A DNA stretch of 64,000 nucleotides, taken from contig JAPZUC010000003.1 of NCBI GenBank assembly GCA_027533455.1, positions 1 through 64,000 of the forward strand, given 5' to 3'. Both the position numbers and the translations under genes were made by a program. Below are positions 1 to 7,702 of this stretch, in pieces. A model generated the notes under the pieces. It saw only the letters and a program-made list of their open reading frames with translations, was not told the origin of the DNA and ran no database searches. Every line of letters begins with the position of its first letter. Position 1 is the stretch's first letter. The DNA comes from Porphyrobacter sp. GTDB taxonomy: Bacteria; Pseudomonadota; Alphaproteobacteria; Sphingomonadales; Sphingomonadaceae.

Positions 1-104
1 AGGCCGCCATCTTCCAGTACATCAACGGGTTCTACAACACCCGACGACGTCATTCATATCTGGGCGGCATCAGCCCGCTCGCATTCGAGGCCAAGGTGGC
101 ATAA
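1..104 (+). CDS. IS3-family transposase OrfB, C-terminal fragment
   Basis: The visible 33 residues, read from position 3 to a TAA at 102-104, contain FYNTRRRHSYLGG followed by SPLAFE, the hallmark C-terminus of IS3-family OrfB integrase-type transposases (end of the rve domain). Most of the gene, including the first two acidic catalytic residues, is to the left of the window. It is transcribed towards and opposite to the relaxase gene that the element has interrupted. Confidence 0.85.
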   Translation, partial: AAIFQYINGFYNTRRRHSYLGGISPLAFEAKVA

Positions 105-141
105 TGAGATAGGTGACCGGCACAAAACCGGTACAAGTCCA
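1..141 (+). mobile_element. Right end of an IS3-family insertion sequence
   Basis: The sequence holds the end of a transposase gene followed by about 37 bp with a short inverted terminal-type sequence ending in ...AAGTCCA, which reads TGGACTTG from outside and fits the TG...CA ends of IS3-family elements. The relaxase reading frame is recognisable up to about position 142 and changes to IS sequence beyond it, which sets the junction. The other end and the target duplication are outside the window, so the exact last base is inferred. Confidence 0.75.
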
Positions 142-1763
142 TGATGCTGTCCGAGGAAGCGCGCCACGGTCATCGAGGGAATGCCGGTTTCGCGCTCCAG
201 CATCTGTACCAGCGTGTTCTGCACGGCGAGGCCCAGCACGGTCTTACCTTCCGTGCGCAGGATATCGGCGACCGGCTTCAGAACCGTGCTTTTGCCTGCG
301 CCGGCTACGCCCTGGATCGCGACAATGCGATTGTTCGAGCTCAGCAGCAGGCGGCCCGCCCCCTCCTGCCCCTTGTTCAGTGTGATCCCATATCTCTTGT
401 GCGAGACGGCTTGCAGCCGCGTGCCGGCATCGAAGGCAGGAACGATGGCGGGCGCAACGCCGCGTCCAGCCTCGATGCCCGCCAGGATCCGCTGTTCGAG
501 GCTGATCGCATCGTGGGTTGTGAGCATGTCGCGATCCGGGCCCTTGCCCGCCTGAAGGTGTCCCTGCCGGATCAGTTGGAGGGTCCGGCGCTCAATATCG
601 GCAAATGCCGTGGGCAGGGCGAAACCGAGCGCGGTGCGATAGATCTCGAACTTGCTGAAGGCCGCCTCGCGCTCGCCGAGATGGCGGATCGCCGAGGCGA
701 CGCCATGGATGGCTGCGACCTCCTCGGGACTACGGTTGCCAAGCCGCGAGGGAATGAGCGGGTCGCCTTGCGCAATGCCGAGACGTTCGGCGAAATCCTG
801 GGCGATCTGCTTGCCCTGCTCGACCACCTTGCGGACCGATGACCCCAATCCGGGAAGTTTGCCGAGGTCCTTGGCGCCGCGTGCGTTCGCTCGCGCGATA
901 ACCATTGCCGGGTCGAACCCGAGCTTTTCAGCGGTGTCCTTCCATTGCTGTTTCAGGGCGGCGCGGTCCTCGATGGGCTCTTTTTGCGCCCGCGTCATTA
1001 GTGTTGCCGCATCGAGCGACCTCGGACCCTGCGAGTTCATCTGCGCGGCGGCTTCGAGAACCTCGGCGCGGCGCGAGCTGAAGGCATCGCGCACTTCCTT
1101 GGGTACGCCGACGGCCTCGAAATTGCCGTGTTTGCCGAACTCGCCAACCTCGTAGCCGAGCTTCTCCACGCTGAGCCGGAAGCTCGCCATGGTCATGGCG
1201 TTGAGGAGGGTATTGTGCTGCCAGAGATTGTCGTTGCGCAGGGCCCTCCACTTGCCGTCCGGCCCCTGGGTGACATTGGCGATTACCGCATGGAAATGCG
1301 CATTGGGCTCCTGATTGCGGTTGGTGTCGTGCTGGAAGACTGCGGCCACAAGGTTGCCGGTCCTGACGACACGCTCGCTGCCGCGAACCTCCATGCGGGT
1401 TTCGGCAAGGTTCTTCTCCGCCCATGCCAACGTCTCGCGGACCGCCGCGCCATAGGCATCGAGGATCCGCTTGTCGCCGCCCACGAGGGCGAGCACCGAC
1501 CAGCTTTTGGGCATGGAGAAGGTGAGATCGGTGCCTGCGCGGTGTGCCCTGTGGTCGCTGCCCACGCGGCTCCCGTCGGGCAGGAACCCCTTGAGAACAG
1601 CTTCGAAGGTCTTGGCATCGACCGCACCCGAGAGGCCCAGCTCCTCGGCACCCTTGCCGAACCACGCCCCGGACCGATCGGCATCGGCCCGGGTGTAGTA
1701 ATTGTCGGCTGCAAAGTAGCTGGCAGCACCGCCCGCAGTTCGGACATTGGCTACCGACAGCAC
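142..1763 (-). pseudogene. traI: MobF conjugative relaxase-helicase TraI/TrwC, truncated by an IS
   Basis: The relaxase nicks oriT, becomes covalently linked to the 5' end and unwinds the transferred strand. It opens MLSVANV from a GTG start, with Tyr16, Tyr22 and Tyr23 as candidate nucleophiles. His145, His156 and His158 (in QHDTNR and PNAHFHAV) match the TrwC metal-binding triad spacing. Walker A GVAGAGKST lies at about residues 485-493 of the helicase domain. The homologous sequence stops near residue 540, after ARFLGQH, where IS3-family DNA begins and adds about 29 foreign codons to a stop at 54-56. Family members are roughly 950-1,000 residues, so most helicase motifs are missing. The relaxase domain could still fold and nick, but processive unwinding should be lost. 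It lies 37 bp downstream of traD. Confidence 0.88.
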
Positions 1764-1800
1764 AGATCTGTCCCTTGCAAGGCAGCATGGACTGCCATTG

Positions 1801-4284
1801 TCAGATCTCCAGATCGCCGAGGTCGCGCGTGTCCTTGGGAGGCTCGCTTCGCTCAGGGACTCCGTCCTCGTTCAGCAGCTTCCGGGCGTCCGATGATTTT
1901 GGCGGGCTAGCCGGTGCGCCTCCTTTGCGGGAGGGTGGGTCAGTGACCTTTGAGCCGGCAGATTTGGCTTTGGGCTCGCCGCTTCGTTCGGCACCGTCCT
2001 TCGCCTTTTCCCGCGCGGACGATGTGTTTTGCCTGATCGCACGATCACTCGACTTGGCGCCCGACTTAGGTCCCGGTTTGAGTGCCGGGCGATCATTACC
2101 GTGAGAGTTGTCGAGGCCCTTGGAGTGGTCAGCAGGATGGTCATGCCGGCCCTTCCCCACAGGCGCTTGCTCACCCTTTACGCGTTCCGGATCGGAAGAG
2201 GTCACGCCACCGGCAGCAGGCCTGCCCGACGCATCGGTACCCAGCAGACGCGCCGCCTCCGAAGCTTTTGCGCGATCGGGCTGCGGTGCTTCGCTAGGTG
2301 CCTGATCGAAGGCCAGCTCGCCCTGTCTGGGGGCGGAATCGAACCGCAAGGTCGACCTGCCGCCCCCGTCATCGCTGGACGAAGAATGCGCAGCCGCGCC
2401 CTCGCCAGGTGACCCTCCCGGTTTCGTCCGCGGGGGCACGGGAGCGTCGATCGGCGCGGGCGTTAGAGGCCGATTGGGCCCTCGCACGATAAAGGCGTCG
2501 GCCACCTTCGGGCGGTTTACCGGACGAAGCCTGACGGGCGCTGCGGGGAAGTCTTCCGGGAACTTGATATAGCCCTCAAGGCTCTTCATGTTCATTAGCT
2601 CGTCGGGCATTCGCAGCGGCTTGATCGTCGTGCGCTGGGTGAGGCTGACCGCGTCGCGGGCATTGTTAAACCCGAAAGAGAACCCCTCATCGACATCGAC
2701 AACCTCCTCGTGACCGATGACGTCGCTGCACCAGGTTGCGGTATCCCGGTCGGCAACTGAGAGGATCAGTTTCGTGCGGGCAAGCGACGCGAGAGTCGCG
2801 GCCATGTTCTCACCATAGACCTCCTTCAGCTTGGCATAGGCGTGGAGGCCCAGAACGATCGCCCCGCCGAAATTGCGGGCGGTCTGAAGCCCCTTTTCGA
2901 GCGCGGGAAGACGATGCAGCGCGCCAAGCTCGTCGATGAAGAACCAGCACGTGACCTCGTTGGTGCGCGCAGAGGTCATGAGCGTATTCATGGCCGTATC
3001 GAGCCACAAGGTGAGGAGCTGCGAGGTCACGCTCATGTCGACATAGCGCGAGGAAATGAACAGGATCGAGCCTCGTCCCGCAGGGTTCTCGGCCGCCTGT
3101 TCGATCCATTCGCGCACCGAGAAACGCGGACCTTCGGTCGGCAGCAGTTCGAGCGCCTTGGCGTTGACATTGAACACCGCACGCACCGATTCCGCCATCC
3201 GCGCAGCCTCGGGTGCGGTGATCGGACCGGCCATCGTGTCCTTTACCAGTTCGTGGACATCGGAGAGGTCTGCGGACATCAGTTCCTGCGCGAGTGCCGC
3301 ATTCGACCCCCTGCCCTGGGCCACAAGTTCGACGCAAAACTTCACGAATAGCGCGCGTGCACCGAGAACCCAGAACTGCGCGTCCCCGCCACCATCATGC
3401 GGGACCAGGGCATCGGCCGCGGTCCAGAAATCGGCTTCGGTGCGGCATTCGTCGAAGAGGCTCCACTGCGGGCAGCGCGCATCGAGCGGGTTCAGAATAA
3501 TGTCCCGCCTCGGATCGTAGAACTGCTCGATGAAGGCTCCGGTCAGATCGAAGACCACGCAGTTCTGGCCCTTGGCGCGGGCCTCTTCGATCATGGCCGA
3601 AATGGCGACCGTCTTGCCGGTACCGGTCGTGCCGATCAGCATGGCGTGGCTTTGTTCAAGGCGCCATGGATAGACGACATCGGCGACATGGGCCGGACGA
3701 TAGGGAAAGGCCTTTGCAAGCTCCCAGGGGAGGCACAGCCGCCACTTCCAGCCCATCGCGGCAGTGCGTTCGCGATTGCGCTTTTGGCGGTTATGCTTGC
3801 GCAGGCTCCTGATCAGTTCGGGAAGGCCAACAAGCTGCGCGCCGCGTACGAACTTGCGATCTTTCGCCTTCCCGCCGAAGCGGGCGGCGAACCCATAGAA
3901 CAGCACAAAGGCGGGGATGAGAAACAGGGCCGAACGCCAGGCAGCGCTAGCGACGAGGTCGGTCATGTGGTCCCACGCCCGGACCACCGGAGGGAAGGAA
4001 CCGAGCATTCCGATCGGCAATTCCATCGTGCCGCCGAAAGCTGTCTTGACGGTCACCAGCTTGTCGGGACTGAACTCCATGAAGCCGTAGGCCGCGGCAT
4101 AGACGCGCATCCAGATGAGATAGATCTCATAGTCAGTGAGCGCCGATGAAAGGGTCCACCATGAGGTCGATGAAATCACCGCAGCGGCAATGATCAGCGG
4201 GCCCTTGAGGCCTGCAGCGAACATGAAACCGAAGTGCCCGAGGAGCTGGCTGCCGCGTGTGAAATTGGCGAGGTTACGCTTCAT
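1801..4284 (-). CDS. traD: Type IV coupling protein TraD/TrwB
   Basis: This 827-residue inner-membrane ATPase should link the relaxosome to the conjugation pore. The N-terminus has two hydrophobic segments (about residues 15-45 and 110-135). Walker A GTTGTGKT is at about 218-225 and a Walker B-like FFIDELGAL follows near the middle of the motor domain. The C-terminal 180 residues are low-complexity, Pro/Ser/Lys-rich and charged, and end in an acidic tail, as in coupling proteins that contact relaxases. The start MKRNL was chosen over an upstream extension because it overlaps the stop of the preceding RHH gene by 11 bp, suggesting translational coupling. No defect is visible. Confidence 0.92.
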   Translation of the reverse strand: MKRNLANFTRGSQLLGHFGFMFAAGLKGPLIIAAAVISSTSWWTLSSALTDYEIYLIWMRVYAAAYGFMEFSPDKLVTVKTAFGGTMELPIGMLGSFPPVVRAWDHMTDLVASAAWRSALFLIPAFVLFYGFAARFGGKAKDRKFVRGAQLVGLPELIRSLRKHNRQKRNRERTAAMGWKWRLCLPWELAKAFPYRPAHVADVVYPWRLEQSHAMLIGTTGTGKTVAISAMIEEARAKGQNCVVFDLTGAFIEQFYDPRRDIILNPLDARCPQWSLFDECRTEADFWTAADALVPHDGGGDAQFWVLGARALFVKFCVELVAQGRGSNAALAQELMSADLSDVHELVKDTMAGPITAPEAARMAESVRAVFNVNAKALELLPTEGPRFSVREWIEQAAENPAGRGSILFISSRYVDMSVTSQLLTLWLDTAMNTLMTSARTNEVTCWFFIDELGALHRLPALEKGLQTARNFGGAIVLGLHAYAKLKEVYGENMAATLASLARTKLILSVADRDTATWCSDVIGHEEVVDVDEGFSFGFNNARDAVSLTQRTTIKPLRMPDELMNMKSLEGYIKFPEDFPAAPVRLRPVNRPKVADAFIVRGPNRPLTPAPIDAPVPPRTKPGGSPGEGAAAHSSSSDDGGGRSTLRFDSAPRQGELAFDQAPSEAPQPDRAKASEAARLLGTDASGRPAAGGVTSSDPERVKGEQAPVGKGRHDHPADHSKGLDNSHGNDRPALKPGPKSGAKSSDRAIRQNTSSAREKAKDGAERSGEPKAKSAGSKVTDPPSRKGGAPASPPKSSDARKLLNEDGVPERSEPPKDTRDLGDLEI

Positions 4285-4606
4285 CGAACCCTCCCTCGAT
4301 GGGAGTCTGCACAAGGCCGAATTCTGCGCACCTGCGGGCGTAAGCCCCGCGTGCACGATCGCGCAGGTCAGGGTCTGAATGGCCCGAAAGCAGCGCGTCG
4401 ATGCCCACCACCGTGAAGAGGGCCTGACGGTGCATCCGCTGCATCCAGGCACTCAGGCCGACCTTGAGATCGTCCTCGTCGCAGGCTTGCTGCAACAGCG
4501 AGCGGATCCATTCGCTCACGCTGATATCGCGGCGCTCGGCCGCACTTCGAACCCGCTCGGCAAGCTCGAACGAGACATGGACTTGGAGAGATTTTGGCCG
4601 TGTCAT
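4274..4606 (-). CDS. Ribbon-helix-helix relaxosome accessory protein (TrwA-like position)
   Basis: A 110-residue protein. The N-terminal half, with RPKSLQVHVSFELAERV and then ISVSEWIRSLL, has the strand-helix-helix pattern of an RHH/CopG-type DNA-binding domain, and the C-terminal half is helical and basic. The ATG at 4606 has AAGGAG 8 nt upstream and was preferred over an upstream in-frame ATG. It is first in a run RHH-traD-traI, the same order as trwA-trwB-trwC in R388. The inferred role is to bind oriT and repress its own operon. The family assignment rests on pattern, not on a search. Confidence 0.7.
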   Translation of the reverse strand: MTRPKSLQVHVSFELAERVRSAAERRDISVSEWIRSLLQQACDEDDLKVGLSAWMQRMHRQALFTVVGIDALLSGHSDPDLRDRARGAYARRCAEFGLVQTPIEGGFDEA

Positions 4607-5046
4607 GCACGGACTCCTTGTGATGAGGAGCCCGGAACGCACTGCGAAAGGCGAGAGGAGAACTAATTCAAAAATGAGAACATGTCAAGAACATTTACAT
4701 TGGCGGAATTCCGCCATTCCGACCGCACTTCAATCAGAATTGAATGCCAGTTTCAGGCCTGTCCAAATCTGAATGGGAAGCTGCCATTTTCAGGGGATGC
4801 TCGCCCGACCTCTGTTTTATAATGACTATTCGCACCAATAGATGCTGCGATCTGTCGCGTAGGGTGTGCTCACTGTTCCCCTACTGCCAGATGAGAAACC
4901 AGGCCTTGAACCTGTGACGGATGATGCGGTTTGTCATGTCCTTCCTGCCGGATTCGCCTCGCATGCCGACCCTGCAATTCACGTATCCAGGATGGCCCCC
5001 GAAGCGTATGTTGGCGCAATCGAACGAGCGGAAAGGGAGGCAGGCA
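4607..5046. other. Non-coding region, candidate oriT
   Basis: No convincing gene lies in these 440 bases. By position (upstream of an RHH-TraD-TraI run) it is the best oriT candidate. It is AT-richer than its surroundings and holds several inverted repeats: TGGCGGAATTCCGCCA (4701-4716), TTCAAT/ATTGAA (4729-4744), CTGAATGG/CCATTTTCAG (4769-4793) and GTAGGG/CCCTAC (4859-4884). I could not identify a nic site with certainty. Confidence 0.45.
4701..4716. repeat. 16-bp perfect palindrome upstream of the RHH gene
   Basis: TGGCGGAATTCCGCCA is a perfect palindrome about 95 bp upstream of the RHH gene start. Dimeric RHH proteins bind such symmetric sites, so it may be an operator or an accessory oriT site. 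The function is inferred. Confidence 0.5.
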
Positions 5047-5241
5047 ATGGCGCAGATCAGCTTGAGCGCAACACCGAAAGGCAACGTCTTTCAGGGCACG
5101 ATCACCTATTCCTATGGCGTCTCGATAAGCTCGGCTGAGACATACCCGACGATTGCGGAGGCCATCTCGGCAGCGGCGATCAAGATGCTTGAGATGCCCG
5201 AACGCCTCGAGGAAATCGACAGGTCGGAATTCGCCGGCTGA
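5047..5241 (+). CDS. Small ICE protein of unknown function
   Basis: A 64-residue protein with GGGAGG 6 nt before the ATG. It begins MAQISLSATPKGN and its second half, with TIAEAISAAAIKMLEMPERL, looks like an amphipathic helix. The first half is predicted beta (alternating polar and hydrophobic residues). I do not recognise the family. It is one of the few plus-strand genes in the module and points away from the candidate oriT, so it could be among the first genes expressed after transfer; that is speculation. Confidence 0.55.
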   Translation: MAQISLSATPKGNVFQGTITYSYGVSISSAETYPTIAEAISAAAIKMLEMPERLEEIDRSEFAG

Positions 5242-5343
5242 GCCTCGATCGGCGGCCGTATCTGCCCGAACGCGAAGCTGCGGGATCCGAGCAAAAAACA
5301 AATGGAGGAAGCCCTGACGGACTTCCCCCCTTGATCCTCCGGG

Positions 5344-5580
5344 TCAGAATTCATCGCTGAGCCTGCCCGGCACCGTGTCGATGACACGGTCCAGCAAGGC
5401 CTTGGGCAAGGCACCGTAATCGCCTTCATCGACCGCGATGTAGCCGGCCTCGCCATCGGTCAGGACGTACTGCGTAAAGTAGCTGTGATAGGACCGGGCA
5501 TGGGCCTGATCGAGAGCGGCAACGAAGGCTGCCTGGTCCGCGTGGTACCCGTCATCGGCCGTGCTGTGTGAAGTGTACAT
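5344..5580 (-). CDS. Small ICE protein of unknown function (78 aa)
   Basis: Begins MYTSHSTADDGYHADQ and is acidic, with many Tyr and Asp residues and no membrane segment. A strong AGGAGG lies 7 nt before the ATG. Its leader forms a perfect 7-bp stem-loop whose arm covers part of that ribosome-binding site (5591-5616), a feature shared with four other genes of the element. No family recognised. Confidence 0.6.
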   Translation of the reverse strand: MYTSHSTADDGYHADQAAFVAALDQAHARSYHSYFTQYVLTDGEAGYIAVDEGDYGALPKALLDRVIDTVPGRLSDEF

Positions 5581-5590
5581 GATCTTTCCT

Positions 5591-5616
5591 CCTGATGTTC
5601 GATGCGTCGCATCAGG
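5591..5616 (-). promoter_or_regulatory. Stem-loop overlapping the ribosome-binding site of the 78-aa gene
   Basis: CCTGATG (5591-5597) pairs perfectly with CATCAGG (5610-5616), with an inner CGA/TCG stem and a 4-nt loop. In the mRNA (minus strand) the lower arm overlaps the first bases of AGGAGG (5588-5593), so folding would reduce ribosome access. Confidence 0.6.
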
Positions 5617-5905
5617 AGCTGCGAGGATGTGGGTGACGGGCTGGGTCAGGGACCGCGTGAGCGGCCGCGAAGCGGCGATGGGGGCAACGATTTTTGTCGG
5701 GCTTGCACGGCAAAAATGGTGGGGCCCCGTCGTCCTTGACGCAGCCCCAAAGCCCGCATCACACTTGGCCTATCTGCGAGAGAGCCCCCCACCAACAATC
5801 GTGGGGGAACGCGTCGGTCGCCCCCACAAACCACTTCCCTACTTGCCCGAGCAGTGCCACTTTCGGCGGCGGAGGGGACCAACGGCCAGCAAAAAGGAAC
5901 CCCCT
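5617..5905 (+). promoter_or_regulatory. Structured leader with mutually exclusive stems, no gene
   Basis: No gene is supported here. On the plus strand there is a hairpin ATTTTTG/CAAAAAT (5690-5717). Three complementary arms follow: CCCCCAC (5786-5792), GTGGGGG (5801-5807) and CCCCCAC again (5821-5827). The middle arm can pair with either outer arm, an attenuator-like arrangement upstream of the gene at 5906. Confidence 0.4.
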
Positions 5906-6136
5906 ATGGCCAGGTCCAAAACCAGCGCGCGCGATGCGCTGAAGAAACTGCGTGAACAGCGTGCCCAGCTCGACGGCGAGGAAGTTCGTCTTCGACAAGA
6001 AGTGGCGATCGAGCTCGGCAGAGTGCTGATCGAGTGCGGCGCAGAAACCATCGATCCGGCGCATCTGCGCCAGATCGTCAGCGCATCGATGGCGCTCGGC
6101 ATCGAGGAAACGCTGAAGCGGATTGCTCCCGCGTAA
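5906..6136 (+). CDS. Small conjugation-associated protein (TraC/DUF6437-like)
   Basis: A 76-residue, highly charged protein. It begins MARSKTSARDALKKL, continues with a coiled-coil-like run (REQRAQLDGEE and following), and ends in a second helix with SMALGIEETLKRI. It resembles the small TraC/DUF6437 proteins of alphaproteobacterial plasmids and ICEs; that assignment is from memory of the pattern and is tentative. AAGGA lies 8 nt before the ATG. A longer upstream extension in frame was rejected as it lacks the conserved character and crosses the structured leader. Confidence 0.6.
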   Translation: MARSKTSARDALKKLREQRAQLDGEEVRLRQEVAIELGRVLIECGAETIDPAHLRQIVSASMALGIEETLKRIAPA

Positions 6137-6147
6137 GCACTAACCGG

Positions 6148-6180
6148 CGGCGGCACGGGGTTCGATGCCCCGGGCCGCCG
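6148..6180 (+). repeat. GC-rich hairpin after the small TraC-like gene
   Basis: CGGCGGC-A-CGGGG pairs with CCCCG-G-GCCGCCG around a 7-nt loop, 11 nt after the stop codon. There is no T-run, so it may stabilise the mRNA end or work with the next hairpin as a terminator. Confidence 0.4.
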
Positions 6181-6203
6181 CATTGCACGACAACAAAAGA
6201 AAA

Positions 6204-6231
6204 GGCCCCGATGGCATGTGCCACCGGGGCC
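6204..6231 (-). terminator. Rho-independent terminator between convergent genes
   Basis: A 12-bp stem with one mismatch (GGCCCCG.TGGC / GCCA.CGGGGCC) and an ATGT-type loop. On the minus strand it is followed by TTTTCTTTTG, so it fits best as the terminator of ssb. In the other direction the tail is only GTTT. Confidence 0.75.
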
Positions 6232-6251
6232 GTTTCGGGAGGTGAGGACAC

Positions 6252-6641
6252 TCAATCCTCGTCGATATCGGGGGCGTCCTCGTTGGTGCCCGAGCGGCCC
6301 TTGGTGAGGAAATCGACCTTGTCGGCGATGATCTCGCAGCCGTAGCGCTTGGTGCCGCTTTCGTCTTCCCACTGGGTGTAGTGGATGCGCCCTTCGACCG
6401 AGACCATCTGGCCCTTGGTGCAGTACTTGGCGACGTTTTCGCCGAGGCCGTTGAAGCAGGTCACGCGGTGGAATTCGCTATCCTTGGCGGTGTAGCCGTT
6501 TTCGTCCTTGTAGGTCTTGCCATCCTTGCGGGCGGGACGGTCGGTCACGACCGAGATCGAGGTGATGCTGGTTCCACTCTGGGTGGTGCGGGTTTCGGGG
6601 TCGCGAGCGATGCGGCCAACGAGAATAACGAGATTGGTCAT
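6252..6641 (-). CDS. ssb: Single-stranded DNA-binding protein of the element
   Basis: A 129-residue OB-fold protein. It begins MTNLVILVGRIARDPETR and continues with FHRVTCFNGLGENVAKYCTKGQMVSVEGRI, both typical of bacterial SSB. It should coat the transferred single strand. The usual glycine/glutamine-rich linker is almost absent. The tail DAPDIDED is acidic but lacks the DDDIPF-type tip that recruits host repair proteins. AGGAG is placed 8 nt before the chosen ATG; the longer reading frame upstream lies in a structured leader. This is an element copy, distinct from the chromosomal ssb expected elsewhere. Confidence 0.9.
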   Translation of the reverse strand: MTNLVILVGRIARDPETRTTQSGTSITSISVVTDRPARKDGKTYKDENGYTAKDSEFHRVTCFNGLGENVAKYCTKGQMVSVEGRIHYTQWEDESGTKRYGCEIIADKVDFLTKGRSGTNEDAPDIDED

Positions 6642-6727
6642 GGGTATTCTCCTGATCGAGCATTCCGGGTCCATCCCGGCTGCAAAACCCGAGCAGAAGC
6701 GCCCCGCGGCGAAGCGCACCGAAGGGA

Positions 6728-6799
6728 AACCCCGATCTGGTTCGGGTGGTGCGGGCAGCCGGGCAAAGCCCGGCAACTCGGCCGGACCTGACCGGGGTT
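6728..6799 (-). promoter_or_regulatory. Long leader hairpin upstream of ssb
   Basis: Two 18-nt arms (6728-6745 and 6782-6799; AACCCCG... and ...CGGGGTT) pair with three mismatches and enclose a perfect 7-bp stem GCCGGGC-AAA-GCCCGGC (6758-6774). The same flanks and outer arms occur upstream of the DUF2493 gene (8754-8832). Confidence 0.55.
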
Positions 6800-7129
6800 G
6801 CGCGTCTCGACGGGGGGTGATTCAGGGACAGGTTTGCATCGAAGCCGGGTGGATCTGGATGCCTTGGGCAGGCTTCCCATAGCTGCCGTTTCCTCCGGCC
6901 AACTGGAGCGGCCCCTTGCCCTCGCCCCGTGCAGCCTTCGTTTGATAGCTGGCAGAATTCGACTGCCTGAAGATGGCAGACACCGGCACACTGCTAGCCC
7001 GCCAGAAGCAATCACACTGCTGATAGCTTAGATGCCGCGCGTTTTCGCCTGGCACAGGGATCAAGGGCCAGAGACAAATACTAAACTACATCGCCCGTTG
7101 ATGGACTGTGGCTCCATCCGAGGCGTCGA
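6800..7129. other. Non-coding stretch upstream of the ssb leader, downstream of the antitoxin gene
   Basis: I see no credible gene in these 330 bases. This is where a PIN-domain toxin would be expected after the antitoxin-like gene at 7130, but no frame here shows PIN-domain residues. Confidence 0.5.
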
Positions 7130-7588
7130 TCAGTATAGATCTTTGCTGTCAGATATGAGCTCATCCAAGGCTTCGGCACGAGCCTTGTCGCGTGCAGATT
7201 TGTAGGCAAAGACGTCCTCGGCCTTCACACGGCGGTGCCGCCCCACCATGGAATGGGCAATGTCACCCTTCTCGATGAGCTTGATGAGGTATGGGCGCGA
7301 TACATCCAGCAGATCTGCCGCCTGCTGCGTGGTCAGCATCTGCTGGATCGGGAGGAAGGTAACGGCGTCACCGCTGCCGATGTAGCGCAGCAGTTGGATG
7401 AACAGGTCGGACATTGCCAGTGTCAGGGTGATATCGACCGGCTTCTTTGTCGCCGGATCGAACACCTGCAGATGCGCTTCCCCCGCCTTGTGTGCCGCCA
7501 GGATCTGACGAAGCTGATTGGCGATTTGGTGGTCTTCAGCCGATGGCAGTCTGTTGCCCAACGGCGAGGCGCTTGCTGGCGATGTCAT
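7130..7588 (-). CDS. Excisionase-type HTH antitoxin of the PIN-toxin kind, orphan
   Basis: A 152-residue protein. The C-terminal half (about residues 85-150) contains LTTQQAADLLDVSRPYLIKLIEKG and VGRHRRVKAEDVFAYK, a MerR/excisionase-type helix-turn-helix, followed by the helical tail RAEALDELISDSK. The N-terminal half with FLPIQQM matches the layout of antitoxins that precede PIN-domain (VapC-like) toxins. Such toxin genes normally follow immediately, but here 490 bp without a gene follow. It may be a relic, a transcriptional regulator, or an antidote acting against a toxin elsewhere. GGAGAG lies upstream of the ATG. Confidence 0.75.
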   Translation of the reverse strand: MTSPASASPLGNRLPSAEDHQIANQLRQILAAHKAGEAHLQVFDPATKKPVDITLTLAMSDLFIQLLRYIGSGDAVTFLPIQQMLTTQQAADLLDVSRPYLIKLIEKGDIAHSMVGRHRRVKAEDVFAYKSARDKARAEALDELISDSKDLY

Positions 7589-7702
7589 TGGTCTCTCCGG
7601 CGTGCTGCCTTCCTATCTGAGAAATATTCGAAATAAACGCAACACATCGCAATCGGTGAGGCCTTCCCAGTTTCACTAAATGAGGCTGGTCAATGCAGCC
7701 GC

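Noticed and set aside
5561..5905. Longer version of the small TraC-like protein (191 codons)
   Set aside because: The extension overlaps the start of the divergent 78-aa gene and the structured leader; the conserved-looking protein begins at 5906.
6822..7064. Possible PIN toxin downstream of the antitoxin-like gene
   Set aside because: The only open frame of fair length (80 codons) shows none of the acidic PIN residues and no ribosome-binding site.
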